Shown: positions 18,532-29,907, numbered from the stretch's first letter. The stretch is DNA of 64,000 nt from Mariprofundus sp. (GCA_021772775.1 JAJFLH010000038.1:1-64000), one strand, 5' to 3'. The notes: generated from the sequence alone by a model not told the origin. Numbers and translations: made by a program.

Positions 18532-19638
18532 CTATGCCAGTGGGCTGCCGGGTCGCTGCCAGGGTATTTTTTCATTGGATTCGATGGCTACACGCATGAC
18601 CAGACCGAGTGCTGCTAGCATGGTCACCAAAGCTGAACCACCATAACTGATAAAGGGTAAAGGAAGCCCAACCACGGGAAAGATTCCGGATACCATGCCT
18701 ATGTTTACTGTAATATAGAGGGTGAATATGGACGCGATGCCGATGCATAACATCGATGCAAATCGATTGTGTGCCCGCTGAGCAATCAACAGGATACGTG
18801 AGATCAATACTGCATACAGACCCAATAGCAGGATAACGGCGATGAGGCCGCCTTCTTCAGCCAATACCGAGAAAATGAAATCAGTATGCTGCTCGGGTAA
18901 AAAGTGCAAACGTGCCTGTGTTCCTTGCAGAAAACCTTTGCCTAACAGACCGCCTGATCCAATCGCAATGCTGGACTGAATTACATGATAGCCGGCACCG
19001 AGTGGGTCAGATTGTGGGTCGAGCAGGGTGAGCACACGCTGTTTCTGATAATCATGCATGAAATGCCATAGTACAGGTAGAGAGGCAAGACCAGCAGAGA
19101 CAGCCAGCCCAAACAGACGCCATGGCAAACCGGCAGCGATCATTAATGCTGCCATGGCGAACAGCAGTACCAGTGTAGTACCCAGATCAGGCTGATTGAT
19201 AATCAGGGCAGCAGGGATAGCGACCAGCATAAGTGGAACGGTGATATTGACCATGCCTCTGGCTTCACGTGTGGCAAACCAACTGGCGAGTACAAACATG
19301 AGAGCCCATTTCATGATCTCAGAAGGTTGTATGTTGGCAATCCCGAGATCCAGCCATCGGCGTGCGCCCATGTGAATATCGCCAATTAAAGGAACCAGCA
19401 TGAGCATAAACAAGGCGAGCGCATATATTGGCCAGCACACTAAGCCCAATAGGCGTAATGGAATGAAGCAGAGCACTGTGAAGCTGATCATGCCTGCAGC
19501 CCAGAACATGCTCTGTTTATGCCATAATCCCATATCGCCCTGATATACCGCTGCATAAAGTATGCACATGCCCAAAGCAGCCAAACTCAATAGACTGGCA
19601 AGCAGTACCCAATCGAGCGAAACCACTACCCGTTTCAT
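18532..19638 (-). CDS. rodA: Peptidoglycan glycosyltransferase RodA
   Basis: The 368-residue SEDS-family protein has about ten membrane segments and polymerises glycan strands of the lateral wall together with PBP2. Family motifs are visible: GARRWLDLGIANIQPSE near residue 90, NQPDLGTTLVLL near 148, and GLPLPFISYGGSALV near the C-terminus. The start overlaps the end of mrdA by four bases. It is the last gene of the rod-shape operon. No clear terminator follows in the 150-base convergent gap. Confidence 0.96.
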   Translation of the reverse strand: MKRVVVSLDWVLLASLLSLAALGMCILYAAVYQGDMGLWHKQSMFWAAGMISFTVLCFIPLRLLGLVCWPIYALALFMLMLVPLIGDIHMGARRWLDLGIANIQPSEIMKWALMFVLASWFATREARGMVNITVPLMLVAIPAALIINQPDLGTTLVLLFAMAALMIAAGLPWRLFGLAVSAGLASLPVLWHFMHDYQKQRVLTLLDPQSDPLGAGYHVIQSSIAIGSGGLLGKGFLQGTQARLHFLPEQHTDFIFSVLAEEGGLIAVILLLGLYAVLISRILLIAQRAHNRFASMLCIGIASIFTLYITVNIGMVSGIFPVVGLPLPFISYGGSALVTMLAALGLVMRVAIESNEKIPWQRPGSPLA

Positions 19639-21479
19639 TCATCACCTACCGTTGTCATGCTATTGTTCTGAGGATGGAGCTGTTTTTCAGCCATCACTTG
19701 AATCACTGCAGCAGCAACAGGAGCAGCATCACTACCGCCATGGCCACCATGCTCCACAAAAACGGCAATGGCTATTTGAGGATTTTCAAACGGAGCATAC
19801 CCCATAAACCAGGCATGATCCTTGTGATGGCGTTTGACCTCTTCATCACTTAATTTGTTAATTTTGTTGCTCGATAGCTTAATTACCTGAGCCGTTCCTG
19901 TTTTGCCCGCTGCTGTCCATGAGGCTTTGCCAAGTGCGCGATGCGCAGTTCCTGCTGGTGTGCGGACTACATCGCGCATGGCTGATTGAATGCGTTTTAA
20001 GTGCTCTGCTTTGACATCAACGTGGCGCAATATTTCGGGTGGTTGATTGACCAAAAGCTGTGGTTTTAGAATGTCACCGCCATTGGCAATGGCGGCAGCC
20101 AGCCGTGCAATCTGCAATGGCGTGGTTGTTAATGCGCCTTGTCCGATACCGGTAATCATGGTTTCACCGCGAAACCATTTTTTGCGTCTACTCTGAGTGC
20201 TTTTAATGGCGGCCATCATATATGGGCTTTGGGCTGGAATAATGCCTCGTGATTCTGGTGATAAATCGATTTGGGTTTTTTCACCGAGCCCCCATGCAAG
20301 GGCCGCATCACTAATCTCAGCCATACCAAGTTGATCAGCCAGTTGATAAAAATAAACATCGCATGATTGGACGATAGCGTCGTGCATTGAAACGGTGTCA
20401 TGGCCAATGCGTTTCCAACAATGCAGTTTGCGGTCAGAAAACTCCACATAACCAGGACAGAAGGTAGAGCCTTCGGCCAAATGAGAGCCTTGATCTAGGC
20501 CTGCCAGGCCGGTGACTAATTTGAATGTGGAAGCAGGGGGATAGGCTGCCTGAGTGGCGCGATTTAGCAGCGGTTTTTCAGGGTTGTTAAGCCATTCTTG
20601 CCACTGCTTGGATTCAAGACCGGTGATGAATTGGTTGGTGTCATAGCCTGGTTTGCTTAACATCGCTATGACGCCACCTGTTTTGATATCCATGACCACT
20701 ACGGCACCAGTGCGCTCACCCAGAGCATCTGACGCGGCCTGTTGAACATCGGTATCCAAAGCCAATTGAATGGTTTTCCCCATCGTTGGAGGGGTTCGAT
20801 TGATCACTGCAATGCGGCGACCATGCGCATCAACCTCTTCGCGTTGATGTCCTAAGTGGCCATGCAGAGAAGCTTCAAAAGACTTTTCAATGCCGGTTCG
20901 ACCAATAAACTCAGAGGGTAAGAAACCCTCATCGACATCCTCCTTGTTGGCTAATGAGAGGTAGCCAATCATATGCGAGGTGAGTTCGGAAAAGGGGTAA
21001 CGGCGGTAACTTCCTGCCTGTACATCGATGCCAGGGTAGTGGTGTAATCTAGCCGCAAGCGGTGAAACATCAGACCATTGTAACTTGTCGTCCAATAAAA
21101 CGGATCGATCAGGGCGGGTGTGTTTGATGCGCTTTTGTATCAATACAACTTTGTCGTTCGACCAATGCAGCATTTGAGCAATAGTCGATAGTGTAGCATC
21201 CAAATCCTCGACCCTCTCCGGAATCAACGAGACTCTGTAATCAATGTGATTCATCGCCAGTCCACGGCCCTGCACATCAATAATTTCACCTCTGACAGGT
21301 AGTATGGGGATGATGTTCAGTCGGTTCTGGTCAGCCTGTAAGCGATATTTTTCATGCTCAAACCACTGTAGTTGCAGGATCTGAAACAGTAGCAGGCCCA
21401 AAAACATGGGGGTCGCGGCAAAGAAATATAACATGCGCACATCAAAGCGCTGACGAATTTCAAGCTGCTTGTTGCGCAT
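19635..21479 (-). CDS. mrdA: Penicillin-binding protein 2, transpeptidase
   Basis: The 614-residue protein crosslinks peptidoglycan during rod elongation as partner of RodA. It has one N-terminal membrane segment (about 16-37), a PBP dimerisation domain with RGEIIDVQGRGLA at 63-75, and a C-terminal transpeptidase domain. The active-site serine is S317 in STFK, SCD follows near 370, and the KTGTA motif lies near residue 530. It overlaps mreD by 20 bases and rodA by four, so translation is probably coupled. Confidence 0.96.
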   Translation of the reverse strand: MRNKQLEIRQRFDVRMLYFFAATPMFLGLLLFQILQLQWFEHEKYRLQADQNRLNIIPILPVRGEIIDVQGRGLAMNHIDYRVSLIPERVEDLDATLSTIAQMLHWSNDKVVLIQKRIKHTRPDRSVLLDDKLQWSDVSPLAARLHHYPGIDVQAGSYRRYPFSELTSHMIGYLSLANKEDVDEGFLPSEFIGRTGIEKSFEASLHGHLGHQREEVDAHGRRIAVINRTPPTMGKTIQLALDTDVQQAASDALGERTGAVVVMDIKTGGVIAMLSKPGYDTNQFITGLESKQWQEWLNNPEKPLLNRATQAAYPPASTFKLVTGLAGLDQGSHLAEGSTFCPGYVEFSDRKLHCWKRIGHDTVSMHDAIVQSCDVYFYQLADQLGMAEISDAALAWGLGEKTQIDLSPESRGIIPAQSPYMMAAIKSTQSRRKKWFRGETMITGIGQGALTTTPLQIARLAAAIANGGDILKPQLLVNQPPEILRHVDVKAEHLKRIQSAMRDVVRTPAGTAHRALGKASWTAAGKTGTAQVIKLSSNKINKLSDEEVKRHHKDHAWFMGYAPFENPQIAIAVFVEHGGHGGSDAAPVAAAVIQVMAEKQLHPQNNSMTTVGDE

Positions 21480-21870
21480 ATTGCCTCGTCAAAAGGTGCC
21501 ACACGGGAATACAGAGGCATAATGTTAGCAGGCTAGCCTGTAGGTCCCATCCCATTAAGGGAAGTGTTAATATCGCAGTGCACATCAATACAATGCGTTG
21601 CGGAAGTCCGGCGCCAAGATGGTGGTCCAGATAGATCATGAGCAATGGGATGCAGGTCATAATGATAACGATGATGCCAAATGACCAATACAGCACCAAA
21701 TCATGAATCAAGGCGCAGGGTAATACCCAAAGCCAGTTGTTGCGGTGTGCCAATAGACTGGCCAGAAGTAGTGCCAGCGCCCAGTCCGGCTGGCTCATAG
21801 CATTGGCAAAAGCTAGATTTAGGCTGATGCCGAGCAGGGCAAGCAGAGGAATGACCGTGGCAATGATCAT
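21460..21870 (-). CDS. mreD: Rod-shape-determining protein MreD
   Basis: The 136-residue, strongly hydrophobic protein has four or five membrane segments. It is short and little conserved, as MreD proteins are. Its identity rests mainly on position between mreC and mrdA and on the SQPDWALALLLASLLAHRN segment, which resembles the P-x-W motif region of the family. It is part of the MreBCD scaffold that guides wall synthesis. It overlaps mreC by four bases. Confidence 0.85.
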   Translation of the reverse strand: MIIATVIPLLALLGISLNLAFANAMSQPDWALALLLASLLAHRNNWLWVLPCALIHDLVLYWSFGIIVIIMTCIPLLMIYLDHHLGAGLPQRIVLMCTAILTLPLMGWDLQASLLTLCLCIPVWHLLTRQYAQQAA

Positions 21871-22667
21871 GGTATTGGAAAGGATTGAATGGAATGCAAC
21901 TGGGATGCAACTGCCAACCAGCTATCGCGCTGCCAATGTGCTATCGGGGTGGCTAATACTTTTGCGAAGAGTTGGCCAGGAATGGGTTGTACATCTGTAA
22001 TGATCGCAACTGCGATGCCGGCTGGGAACAAGCCACCGGCACCGCTGGTGTAAAAAACCTGTCCTTTACGCGGCGCGACATCTAAGGGTATGAAATCAAT
22101 GGATAGACTATCACCCTGACCGCGCGATAGTGCTGCCAGTTTGGTATTTGGGATGGTGACGGGGACGGCCAGTGAAGCATCGAAAATAGTTCTGATAGTG
22201 GCATGATTGTGAGAAATTGCATCGACCACGCCAACTAAACCTTCGCTGGATACAATGACATCGTCTTTTGATACGTCGGCTACTTGTAAGATCAAACGTT
22301 GGCTCATGGGTTCGGGACTGCGACCACGCACTTTGGCGGCGTGCCAGCGGTACCCAATGATATTTGAAATCTCTAGAATATTTCTAAGCTGTCTGTTCTC
22401 TTCACGCAGGCTGTTTACTTCCTGAATCACTGCGGCCTGATTTTGAACTGTTTTCTCTAAATTCAGGTGCTGCTGCTGTAATTTTTGTCGCTCAATAAAC
22501 CAGAGATCAACGGACTGCCACCACTGCACAGGCGCATTCAGTACTTCTAAAGCAGGCCACATGGTTAGCATGGCGCTTGAACCAACAATAAGTCGGGAAA
22601 TGGTAAAAAGGGCAAGCAGCAAGGCGGCAATGCCCCACACCTTGCGACGGCGATCATTAAAAATCAT
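21867..22667 (-). CDS. mreC: Rod-shape-determining protein MreC
   Basis: The 266-residue protein has one membrane segment (about 12-33), a coiled coil (about 60-98, ending EVNSLREENRQLRNIL) and a C-terminal beta-barrel part with the family motifs VVDAISHNHATIRTI and ALSRGQG. MreC links cytoplasmic MreB to periplasmic PBP2. It lies 53 bases after mreB and overlaps mreD by four bases. Confidence 0.94.
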   Translation of the reverse strand: MIFNDRRRKVWGIAALLLALFTISRLIVGSSAMLTMWPALEVLNAPVQWWQSVDLWFIERQKLQQQHLNLEKTVQNQAAVIQEVNSLREENRQLRNILEISNIIGYRWHAAKVRGRSPEPMSQRLILQVADVSKDDVIVSSEGLVGVVDAISHNHATIRTIFDASLAVPVTIPNTKLAALSRGQGDSLSIDFIPLDVAPRKGQVFYTSGAGGLFPAGIAVAIITDVQPIPGQLFAKVLATPIAHWQRDSWLAVASQLHSIQSFPIP

Positions 22668-22720
22668 GGGTGATGGCTAGGGGCACCATGGATGATATGT
22701 AATAGCTCCATCCATGAAGT

Positions 22721-23779
<1,059 letters not shown>

Positions 23780-23853
23780 CTAGGCGGCAAGGATAGTGTT
23801 AGAACAGGGGTAGGTAAAGGAACGTCCAAGTCAGGCAATAAAAAACAGCTCTG

Positions 23854-24621
23854 TTAATCCGTTTGAGCAAACTCAACCCAAACGGGAGCATGATCGCTGG
23901 GTCTCTCCAGAGCTCTATAGTTTGATGCGACTCCAGCTTGCAGTGGGGACATTGAATTTGTCGCGAGCAGATGATCGATACGAATGCCCCAGTGGCGGCG
24001 AAATGCATTCATGCGATAATCCCACCAGCTATGCATGGCATGGTTGGGGTGCAGATCTCTGACTGTATCGGTCAGGCCGAGCTCGAGCAGTGATTGAAAC
24101 CATTCGCGCTCAGCATTTGAGCACATGATTTTGCCAGACCAGCGCTCAGGGTCGTGGATATCCTGATCTGTAGGCGCAATATTGTAATCGCCCAAAACAA
24201 CCACATGCTGATGCGCTTCCAGTTCTGTTTTGAGGTAGTCCCGAAAGGCGGTAAGCCAGCGGAATTTATAATTGTATTTATCTGAGCCAACTTCCTGCCC
24301 ATTAGGAATATATATATTGATAATACGTGTGCCATCAATGGTTGCAGCCAGTAAACGCCGCTGGGGGTCAACGATATTGGGTATATCCATCACCAGGTTA
24401 GTCGCAGTTGATTTGCTTAATAGAGCTACGCCGTTATATGTCTTTTGGCCGGAGAAGACGACCTGATAAGCTGCGTCATTAATCGCTTCGATAGGAAAGT
24501 TCGCATCCTGTAGTTTGGTTTCTTGCAAGGCCAGTATGTCCGGCTTCTCCTGCTCAAGAAAGTCCAGCACATGCGGCAAACGGACATTTAACGAATTTAC
24601 ATTCCAGCTTACAATTTTCAT
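23854..24621 (-). CDS. xthA: Exodeoxyribonuclease III
   Basis: The 255-residue enzyme acts in base-excision repair as an AP endonuclease and 3'-5' exonuclease. Signature motifs are SWNVNSL at the start, LQETKL near residue 36, GDYNIAP near 145, and the catalytic SDHAPVWVEF at the C-terminus. Length is typical of the ExoA/XthA group. It lies upstream of mreB on the same strand but 95 bases away, and probably forms its own unit. Confidence 0.95.
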   Translation of the reverse strand: MKIVSWNVNSLNVRLPHVLDFLEQEKPDILALQETKLQDANFPIEAINDAAYQVVFSGQKTYNGVALLSKSTATNLVMDIPNIVDPQRRLLAATIDGTRIINIYIPNGQEVGSDKYNYKFRWLTAFRDYLKTELEAHQHVVVLGDYNIAPTDQDIHDPERWSGKIMCSNAEREWFQSLLELGLTDTVRDLHPNHAMHSWWDYRMNAFRRHWGIRIDHLLATNSMSPLQAGVASNYRALERPSDHAPVWVEFAQTD

Positions 24622-24670
24622 ATCGCGATCATGACTTCGGAAGGGCTTGCTCTCAAGTCTTGATTGTCGT

Positions 24671-24916
24671 TTATGTTGATGGGATTGGGATGACTGTTTT
24701 GCATGTAGGGTAAGTAGAGCAGCCCCAAAACTGGTTGTTTTGTCCTGAAGCTTTTTTTGCAGTGCGCCGAAGCATGGCTTTACCGCATATTGGGCAGAGC
24801 TGTTGTTTAGGTTTTAGCGGAACTGACTGTTGCTCCATCGTGCCATGTGAATGTATCGATTGTAATAACCTTTCCGCTTCAGCCTTCTGGACAGCTCGAT
24901 CTACTATTTCTCGCAT
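24671..24916 (-). CDS. Stand-alone topoisomerase-type zinc-ribbon protein (81 aa)
   Basis: The start at 24916 is chosen because AGGAG lies seven bases upstream. The N-terminal half is a charged helix (REIVDRAVQKAEAERLLQSI). The C-terminal half has CPICGKAMLRRTAKKASGQ, then FWGCSTYPTCKTV, a four-cysteine zinc finger like those repeated at the C-terminus of topoisomerase I. No topoisomerase gene is adjacent. It could help nucleic-acid binding or be a free-standing domain of unknown role. It lies 49 bases downstream of xthA's divergent-side flank and is read towards xthA on the same strand. Confidence 0.75.
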   Translation of the reverse strand: MREIVDRAVQKAEAERLLQSIHSHGTMEQQSVPLKPKQQLCPICGKAMLRRTAKKASGQNNQFWGCSTYPTCKTVIPIPST

Positions 24917-24984
24917 TCTGTGACTCCTGTTCGATGATTGATCAAAAATAGGGGGCAATGCTGAGCGTAAAAAAATATGTTTTC

Positions 24985-25002
24985 ATCATCAATATTGATG
25001 AT
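24985..25002. promoter_or_regulatory. 18-bp perfect palindrome, copy 1
   Basis: ATCATCAATATTGATGAT reads the same on both strands. The identical 18 bases occur again at 37862-37879. This copy lies between a minus-strand zinc-ribbon gene (start 24916) and a plus-strand small gene (start 25197). A shared, exact palindrome in two intergenic regions is what a dimeric regulator's operator would look like, but no regulator is identified. Confidence 0.5.
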
Positions 25003-25196
25003 AAATCGAAGAAATCTGGCGGTATTCTCATTAAATATGACTCTAGATGTATGAAATGTGGGTGGTTTGTGAAGGTGGTCTGAATAATCACGGCATATTT
25101 CTTGCTCTACTCTTTTATGAAGGAAGTGTTGGAGCGATGCCTGAGTGGCACAAAGTAAGAGTGTGGATTATAGATTGCAGTTTCAGGAGGCAGGTT

Positions 25197-25412
25197 ATGG
25201 ATGCAAAAAGAGCGCGTGAAATTTCAAATGCATTTTCCCGTATCAGTATATTCGCTGTAGAGCACACACCTCGTGGTGTTTGTGTGCATTATTTGGGTAA
25301 TCATGCTTATTTTGTGAGGGAGGCCTGTTTCTGGTCTTTCGCCTTTAATTTAGGTCGAGTGAATCAGGAAGAGAGGCTGGTTGCAGAGATAGAAGCAGAA
25401 TTAACTGCTTAG
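25197..25412 (+). CDS. Small protein of unknown function (71 aa)
   Basis: The start at 25197 follows AGGAGG at 25185-25190; the frame is open further upstream to 25047 without a comparable site. The product starts MDAKRAREISNAFSRISIF and contains a beta-like HTPRGVCVHYLGNH segment and an acidic tail. I do not recognise the family. The RNA over 25262-25287 (GCACACACC ... GGTGT ... GTGTGC) could fold into a hairpin inside the gene. An 18-bp palindrome lies about 195 bases upstream. It is convergent with the cold-shock gene. Confidence 0.6.
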   Translation: MDAKRAREISNAFSRISIFAVEHTPRGVCVHYLGNHAYFVREACFWSFAFNLGRVNQEERLVAEIEAELTA

Positions 25413-25443
25413 TTGGATCGTTTTTTTGCATCAAATTCAAAGC

Positions 25444-25472
25444 AAAAAAACCCCGTCTGTTTTCAGACGGGG
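25444..25472 (-). terminator. Intrinsic terminator of the cold-shock gene
   Basis: On the minus strand a perfect 9-bp stem CCCCGTCTG / CAGACGGGG with a four-base loop is followed by seven T. It starts 23 bases after the stop of the cold-shock gene. It lacks a T-run on the plus strand, so it should not stop the convergent small gene efficiently. Confidence 0.9.
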
Positions 25473-25494
25473 CCAGGAAAAGGTTCCTGTTTTT

Positions 25495-25698
25495 TTACAT
25501 TCCGATTACGTTGCGAGCCTGTGGGCCTTTCTGACCGTCTTCGATTTCAAATTCAACTTTCTGGCCTTCAGCCAAAGATTTGAAGCCTTCGTTCTGGATA
25601 GCTGAGAAATGTACGAATACATCGTCTCCGCCATTGTCTTGAGCGATAAAGCCAAAACCTTTTGTATCGTTAAACCATTTCACTGTTCCTGTAGCCAT
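25495..25698 (-). CDS. Cold-shock protein, CspA family
   Basis: The 67-residue single cold-shock domain binds single-stranded nucleic acid and acts as an RNA chaperone. Both RNA-binding motifs are intact: KGFGFI (RNP1) near residues 13-18 and VFVHF (RNP2) near 27-31. Length is exactly that of CspA-type proteins. The 280-base divergent gap to purL could hold a long 5' leader as cold-shock genes often have, but I cannot point to a promoter. It has its own strong terminator. Confidence 0.96.
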   Translation of the reverse strand: MATGTVKWFNDTKGFGFIAQDNGGDDVFVHFSAIQNEGFKSLAEGQKVEFEIEDGQKGPQARNVIGM

Positions 25699-25980
25699 TA
25701 TTCTTGTACCTCGATTTTTGTTTTAGCGGCATGTTTAGTTAAGATTGTTACTGAGAAAATCGAGAAGAATCTTCAGGATTGGTCAAAAAACACCTTCAAC
25801 AACCATGTCGTGCAGGCCGTACCTTAGGGAAGCGATTGCCATCTGGCTAGTAAAAACAATTTACTATTCGGGGCTTTTGCATCTCGGGTTCGATGTTGCT
25901 TCAACGTCGGGCTTGTTTGCCGGGCATACATCTTTACTTTTAGTGCTTGGTTTCCGGCGTCTATTTCTTAGGGTACGGCT

Positions 25981-28900
25981 ATGACTATAGCGATCTCCTC
26001 AACCCACATCATGACTTTAAAGGGACAACATGCCTTGTCTGACTTTCGCCGCGAGAAATTACTCACAGCTTTTGCAGAGCAGGGGATTGTAGTCAGTGAT
26101 CTGCAAGGGCATTTCATCCATATGGCTGAAATAACAGAGCACTGGCAAGTTGAGCATACCGAGCAGCTCGGTTCATTGCTTGGTCACGCTGCTGATCTGT
26201 TTGTGAATCATGCCTCTGATGATCTGGTTCTTGTGGTGCCGCGCATTGGCACGATCAGTCCATGGTCATCCAAGGCAACCGATATTGCCGGCTTGTGCGG
26301 CCTGTCCGAGTTGATTCGACTTGAACGCGGTATTGCTTATCGTATTTCAGGCATTAATCATGATCAACATGTGCTAGCTGCGGCTCTTTTGCATGACCGC
26401 ATGACTGAATCGGTACTGTCCGATGTGGATGATCTGGCCCAGCTATTTGTCCATCATGAAGCCGCACCGCTTGAGACGGTAGATATCATTACTGGCGGTC
26501 GAGGCGCTCTAGTTGCTGCCAATCGTGATCTGGGTTTGGCGTTGGCTGACGATGAAATCGACTATCTGCTGGAAAATTTTACAGCACTCAAGCGTAATCC
26601 ATCGGATGCTGAATTGATGATGTTTGCGCAGGCCAATTCTGAACATTGCAGACACAAGATTTTTAATGCCGACTGGGTGATTGATGGAAAGCAACAGGAT
26701 CGCTCTCTGTTTGCAATGATACGCAATACGCATCAATTGAATCCTGAAGGTACGCTGGTGGCTTATAGTGATAATTCATCGGTGATTGAAGGGGGCGCAG
26801 CGAAGCGTTTTTATCCGGATGCTGACGCCCATTATCGGGGCCATGATGATCAGACACATATCTTGATGAAAGTTGAAACACATAACCATCCGACTGCGAT
26901 TTCCCCTTTTGCAGGAGCCGCAACCGGTTCGGGTGGTGAAATTCGTGATGAGGGTGCTACCGGTATTGGCTCCAAACCCAAAGCCGGTTTGTGTGGTTTT
27001 TCGGTCTCTAATTTGCGTATCCCAGGTTTTGAGCAGCCTTGGGAAGTGGATTACGGTAAACCCGATCGTATTGTTTCAGCTCTCGATATTATGATTGATG
27101 GCCCCATAGGTGCAGCAGCATTCAATAATGAATTTGGACGCCCGAACCTGAGTGGTTATTTCCGCACCTATGAGCAGGATCTATCCAGTAGTGCCGATGC
27201 ATCCGAGCTGCGTGGTTATCACAAACCGATCATGATCGCCGGTGGTGTGGGTAATATTGATGCGCGTCATGTGCATAAAGATGAAGTGCCGGAAGGTAGC
27301 TTGATTATTCAGCTTGGTGGTCCTGCGATGTTGATCGGTCTTGGTGGAGGGGCCGCATCAAGTATGGATACCGGAGCCAATGCGGCGTCGCTTGATTTTG
27401 ATTCGGTGCAGCGCGGTAATCCTGAAATGGAACGTCGTTGTCAGGAGGTGTTGGATCGCTGCTGGCAGATGGGTGATGCAAACCCGATTCTGTTTATTCA
27501 TGATATTGGTGCAGGTGGTTTGTCCAATGCGGTACCTGAACTGGTTGATGATGCTGGTCGTGGTGGCTGGATTGATTTGCGTGCGGTGCACAATATGGAA
27601 CCGGGTATGAGCCCGATGCAGGTCTGGTGCAATGAATCACAAGAGCGTTATATGCTGGCGATTGGGCCTGAATCACGTGAGTTGTTTACAGCACTGTGTG
27701 AGCGTGAGCGTTGCCTGTTTGCTGTGTTAGGCCATGCCACAGAAAAACGTGATCTGGTTGTGAATGACCCACAGTTTGATAATCAGCCAGCTAATTTGTC
27801 ACTGGATATATTACTCGGTAAAGCGCCGAAACTGACTCGTGATGTGAGTCATAAAGCAGCTATGTCTGTCGCTCTCGATGTGAGTAGTATCAATATTAAA
27901 GAGGCTGTTGAGCGTGTGTTGCGCTTGCCTGCTGTAGCCAGTAAAGAGTTCTTGATCACCATCGGAGATCGTTCGATCACAGGTATGGTGGCGCGTGATC
28001 AGATGGTTGGCCCTTGGCAGGTTCCTGTTGCAGATGTGGCTGTTACAACACGTGATTATACGGGTTATGCAGGCGAAGCGATGAGCATGGGTGAGCGTAC
28101 GCCGATTGCGGTGCTGAATGCAGCGGCATCCGGGCGCATGGCCGTGGGTGAAGCGCTGACCAATGTTGCTGCAGCGGCCATAGAAAAGATAGGCGATATC
28201 AAGCTCTCCGCCAACTGGATGGCTGCTTGTGGTCATGATGGTGAAGATGCTCGTCTTTATGATACTGTAAAAGCTGTAGGCATGGAGTTGTGTCCTGCAT
28301 TGGGGATTTCGATTCCGGTCGGTAAAGATTCGTTGTCGATGAAGTCGGTTTGGCAGACTCAGGATAAGAATGGTGACAATCAATCGCGTGAAATGATCTC
28401 ACCTCTGTCATTGATTGTGTCGGCTTTTGCGCCGGTGACTGATGTGCGTAAAACCCTGACGCCTGAATTGCAGTTGAAGCAGGGTGACAGTGATCTACTG
28501 CTGCTAGATTTGGGTGGTGGTAAAAATCGTTTGGGTGGTTCTGCGCTTGCACAAGTGTATGGTAAGACCGCGCAAGAAGTGCCTGATGTGGATGATGCCG
28601 CTCTGTTGAAAGCGTTTTTCTCAACGGTTCAGCAGTTGAACTACGCAGGACTGCTTTTAGCCTACCATGATCGTTCCGATGGTGGGTTATTAGCCACACT
28701 GGTTGAAATGGCTTTTACTGCACGCAGTGGATTGAAGATTCACTTGGAAGCATTGGGAGATGATGCCGTTTCAGCACTGTTTAACGAAGAGCTGGGTGCT
28801 GTGGTTCAAATTAAGAGAGCAGATCGTGAAACGGTATTATCTATGCTGAGCAATGCCGGTTTGGCACATGTTGCACATATCATCGGCCATCCGGTAGAGC

Positions 28901-29907
28901 ATGGTTCACTGATCCTGAGTCATGAAAACAGCACGTTGTTCGAGGCTGAAGTACAATCATTGCAACAGATCTGGGCCGAAACCAGTTTCAGAATGCAGTC
29001 GCTGCGTGATAATCCTGACTGTGCTCAAGAAGCTTTTGATACGATTGTCGATGAGCAGAATGGTGGTTTGTTTGCTGATCTCTCGTTTGATCCTTCCGAC
29101 GATATTTGCGCCGAGTTTATTGATGCAGCTCGTCCTAAAGTGGCCGTGTTGCGTGAGCAGGGGGTAAATGGTCAAGTAGAGATGGCTGCTGCATTTGATC
29201 GCGCCGGTTTTGATTGTACCGATGTGCATATGTCAGATGTGATAGCAGGACGCGTGAACCTTGCCGATTTCCGGGGGTTGGTTGCCTGTGGTGGTTTCTC
29301 TTTTGGTGATGTTCTGGGGGCAGGTCGCGGCTGGGCTAACTCTGTATTATATAATGAGCGCGCGCGTGATCAGTTCAATAGCTTCTTCCATCGCCCTGAC
29401 ACTTTTGCATTAGGCGTGTGTAATGGGTGTCAGATGATGTCCGGATTAAAATCAATGATTCCGGGGGCTGAGCACTGGCCGAGTTTTGAGCGCAATCGTT
29501 CCGAACAGTTCGAGGCGCGCCTATTGCAGGTCGAAGTGCTTGAATCACCTTCGATTTTCTTGTCTGGTATGGCCGGTTCCAAGTTGCCGCTGGTGGTGGC
29601 GCATGGTGAAGGTCGTGTGGTCTTTGAGTCCGATGAACAACGTGATCAATCGCTGTCTACGTTGCAGTTTCTGGGTGCCAATGGGCTGGCTGCCAATAGC
29701 TACCCTTATAACCCCAATGGTTCACCAGAAGGGTTGACCGGATTTACAACTGCCGATGGGCGTTTCACTATCATGATGCCACACCCAGAGCGCCTGTTCC
29801 GTAGCTCTCAATACTCCTGGTCTCCAGAAGAGTGGGGCGAAGATGGGCCATGGCTGCGCATGTTCCGCAATGCACGTCGCTGGGTGGCTGATGGTAGTGG
29901 CGAGTGA
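25981..29907 (+). CDS. purL: Phosphoribosylformylglycinamidine synthase, large single-chain form
   Basis: The 1308-residue enzyme converts FGAR, glutamine and ATP to FGAM in purine synthesis. It is the long proteobacterial form. An N-terminal PurS-like part comes first, then two tandem synthetase halves with [16 protein letters not shown] and [14 protein letters not shown] in the first. The C-terminal glutaminase has its nucleophile in [12 protein letters not shown] and the catalytic histidine/glutamate in MPHPERLFR. Upstream is only a weak AGGG site. I saw no purine riboswitch or PurR box in the gap before it. Confidence 0.97.
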   Translation: MTIAISSTHIMTLKGQHALSDFRREKLLTAFAEQGIVVSDLQGHFIHMAEITEHWQVEHTEQLGSLLGHAADLFVNHASDDLVLVVPRIGTISPWSSKATDIAGLCGLSELIRLERGIAYRISGINHDQHVLAAALLHDRMTESVLSDVDDLAQLFVHHEAAPLETVDIITGGRGALVAANRDLGLALADDEIDYLLENFTALKRNPSDAELMMFAQANSEHCRHKIFNADWVIDGKQQDRSLFAMIRNTHQLNPEGTLVAYSDNSSVIEGGAAKRFYPDADAHYRGHDDQTHILMKVETHNHPTAISPFAGAATGSGGEIRDEGATGIGSKPKAGLCGFSVSNLRIPGFEQPWEVDYGKPDRIVSALDIMIDGPIGAAAFNNEFGRPNLSGYFRTYEQDLSSSADASELRGYHKPIMIAGGVGNIDARHVHKDEVPEGSLIIQLGGPAMLIGLGGGAASSMDTGANAASLDFDSVQRGNPEMERRCQEVLDRCWQMGDANPILFIHDIGAGGLSNAVPELVDDAGRGGWIDLRAVHNMEPGMSPMQVWCNESQERYMLAIGPESRELFTALCERERCLFAVLGHATEKRDLVVNDPQFDNQPANLSLDILLGKAPKLTRDVSHKAAMSVALDVSSINIKEAVERVLRLPAVASKEFLITIGDRSITGMVARDQMVGPWQVPVADVAVTTRDYTGYAGEAMSMGERTPIAVLNAAASGRMAVGEALTNVAAAAIEKIGDIKLSANWMAACGHDGEDARLYDTVKAVGMELCPALGISIPVGKDSLSMKSVWQTQDKNGDNQSREMISPLSLIVSAFAPVTDVRKTLTPELQLKQGDSDLLLLDLGGGKNRLGGSALAQVYGKTAQEVPDVDDAALLKAFFSTVQQLNYAGLLLAYHDRSDGGLLATLVEMAFTARSGLKIHLEALGDDAVSALFNEELGAVVQIKRADRETVLSMLSNAGLAHVAHIIGHPVEHGSLILSHENSTLFEAEVQSLQQIWAETSFRMQSLRDNPDCAQEAFDTIVDEQNGGLFADLSFDPSDDICAEFIDAARPKVAVLREQGVNGQVEMAAAFDRAGFDCTDVHMSDVIAGRVNLADFRGLVACGGFSFGDVLGAGRGWANSVLYNERARDQFNSFFHRPDTFALGVCNGCQMMSGLKSMIPGAEHWPSFERNRSEQFEARLLQVEVLESPSIFLSGMAGSKLPLVVAHGEGRVVFESDEQRDQSLSTLQFLGANGLAANSYPYNPNGSPEGLTGFTTADGRFTIMMPHPERLFRSSQYSWSPEEWGEDGPWLRMFRNARRWVADGSGE

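Noticed and set aside
24985-25002. FNR/CRP-type binding site
   Set aside because: The half-sites face the opposite way from TTGAT-N4-ATCAA, so this is not an FNR box.
25699-25980. Purine riboswitch upstream of purL
   Set aside because: No three-way junction pattern or conserved core seen; the gap is also the leader of the divergent cold-shock gene.
25609-25984. Plus-strand frames across the cold-shock gene and its upstream region
   Set aside because: They are antisense to a clear cold-shock gene or in its leader region and have no start signals.
28199-28699. 166-codon frame antisense to purL
   Set aside because: It lies within a well-conserved coding region on the opposite strand and is a shadow frame.
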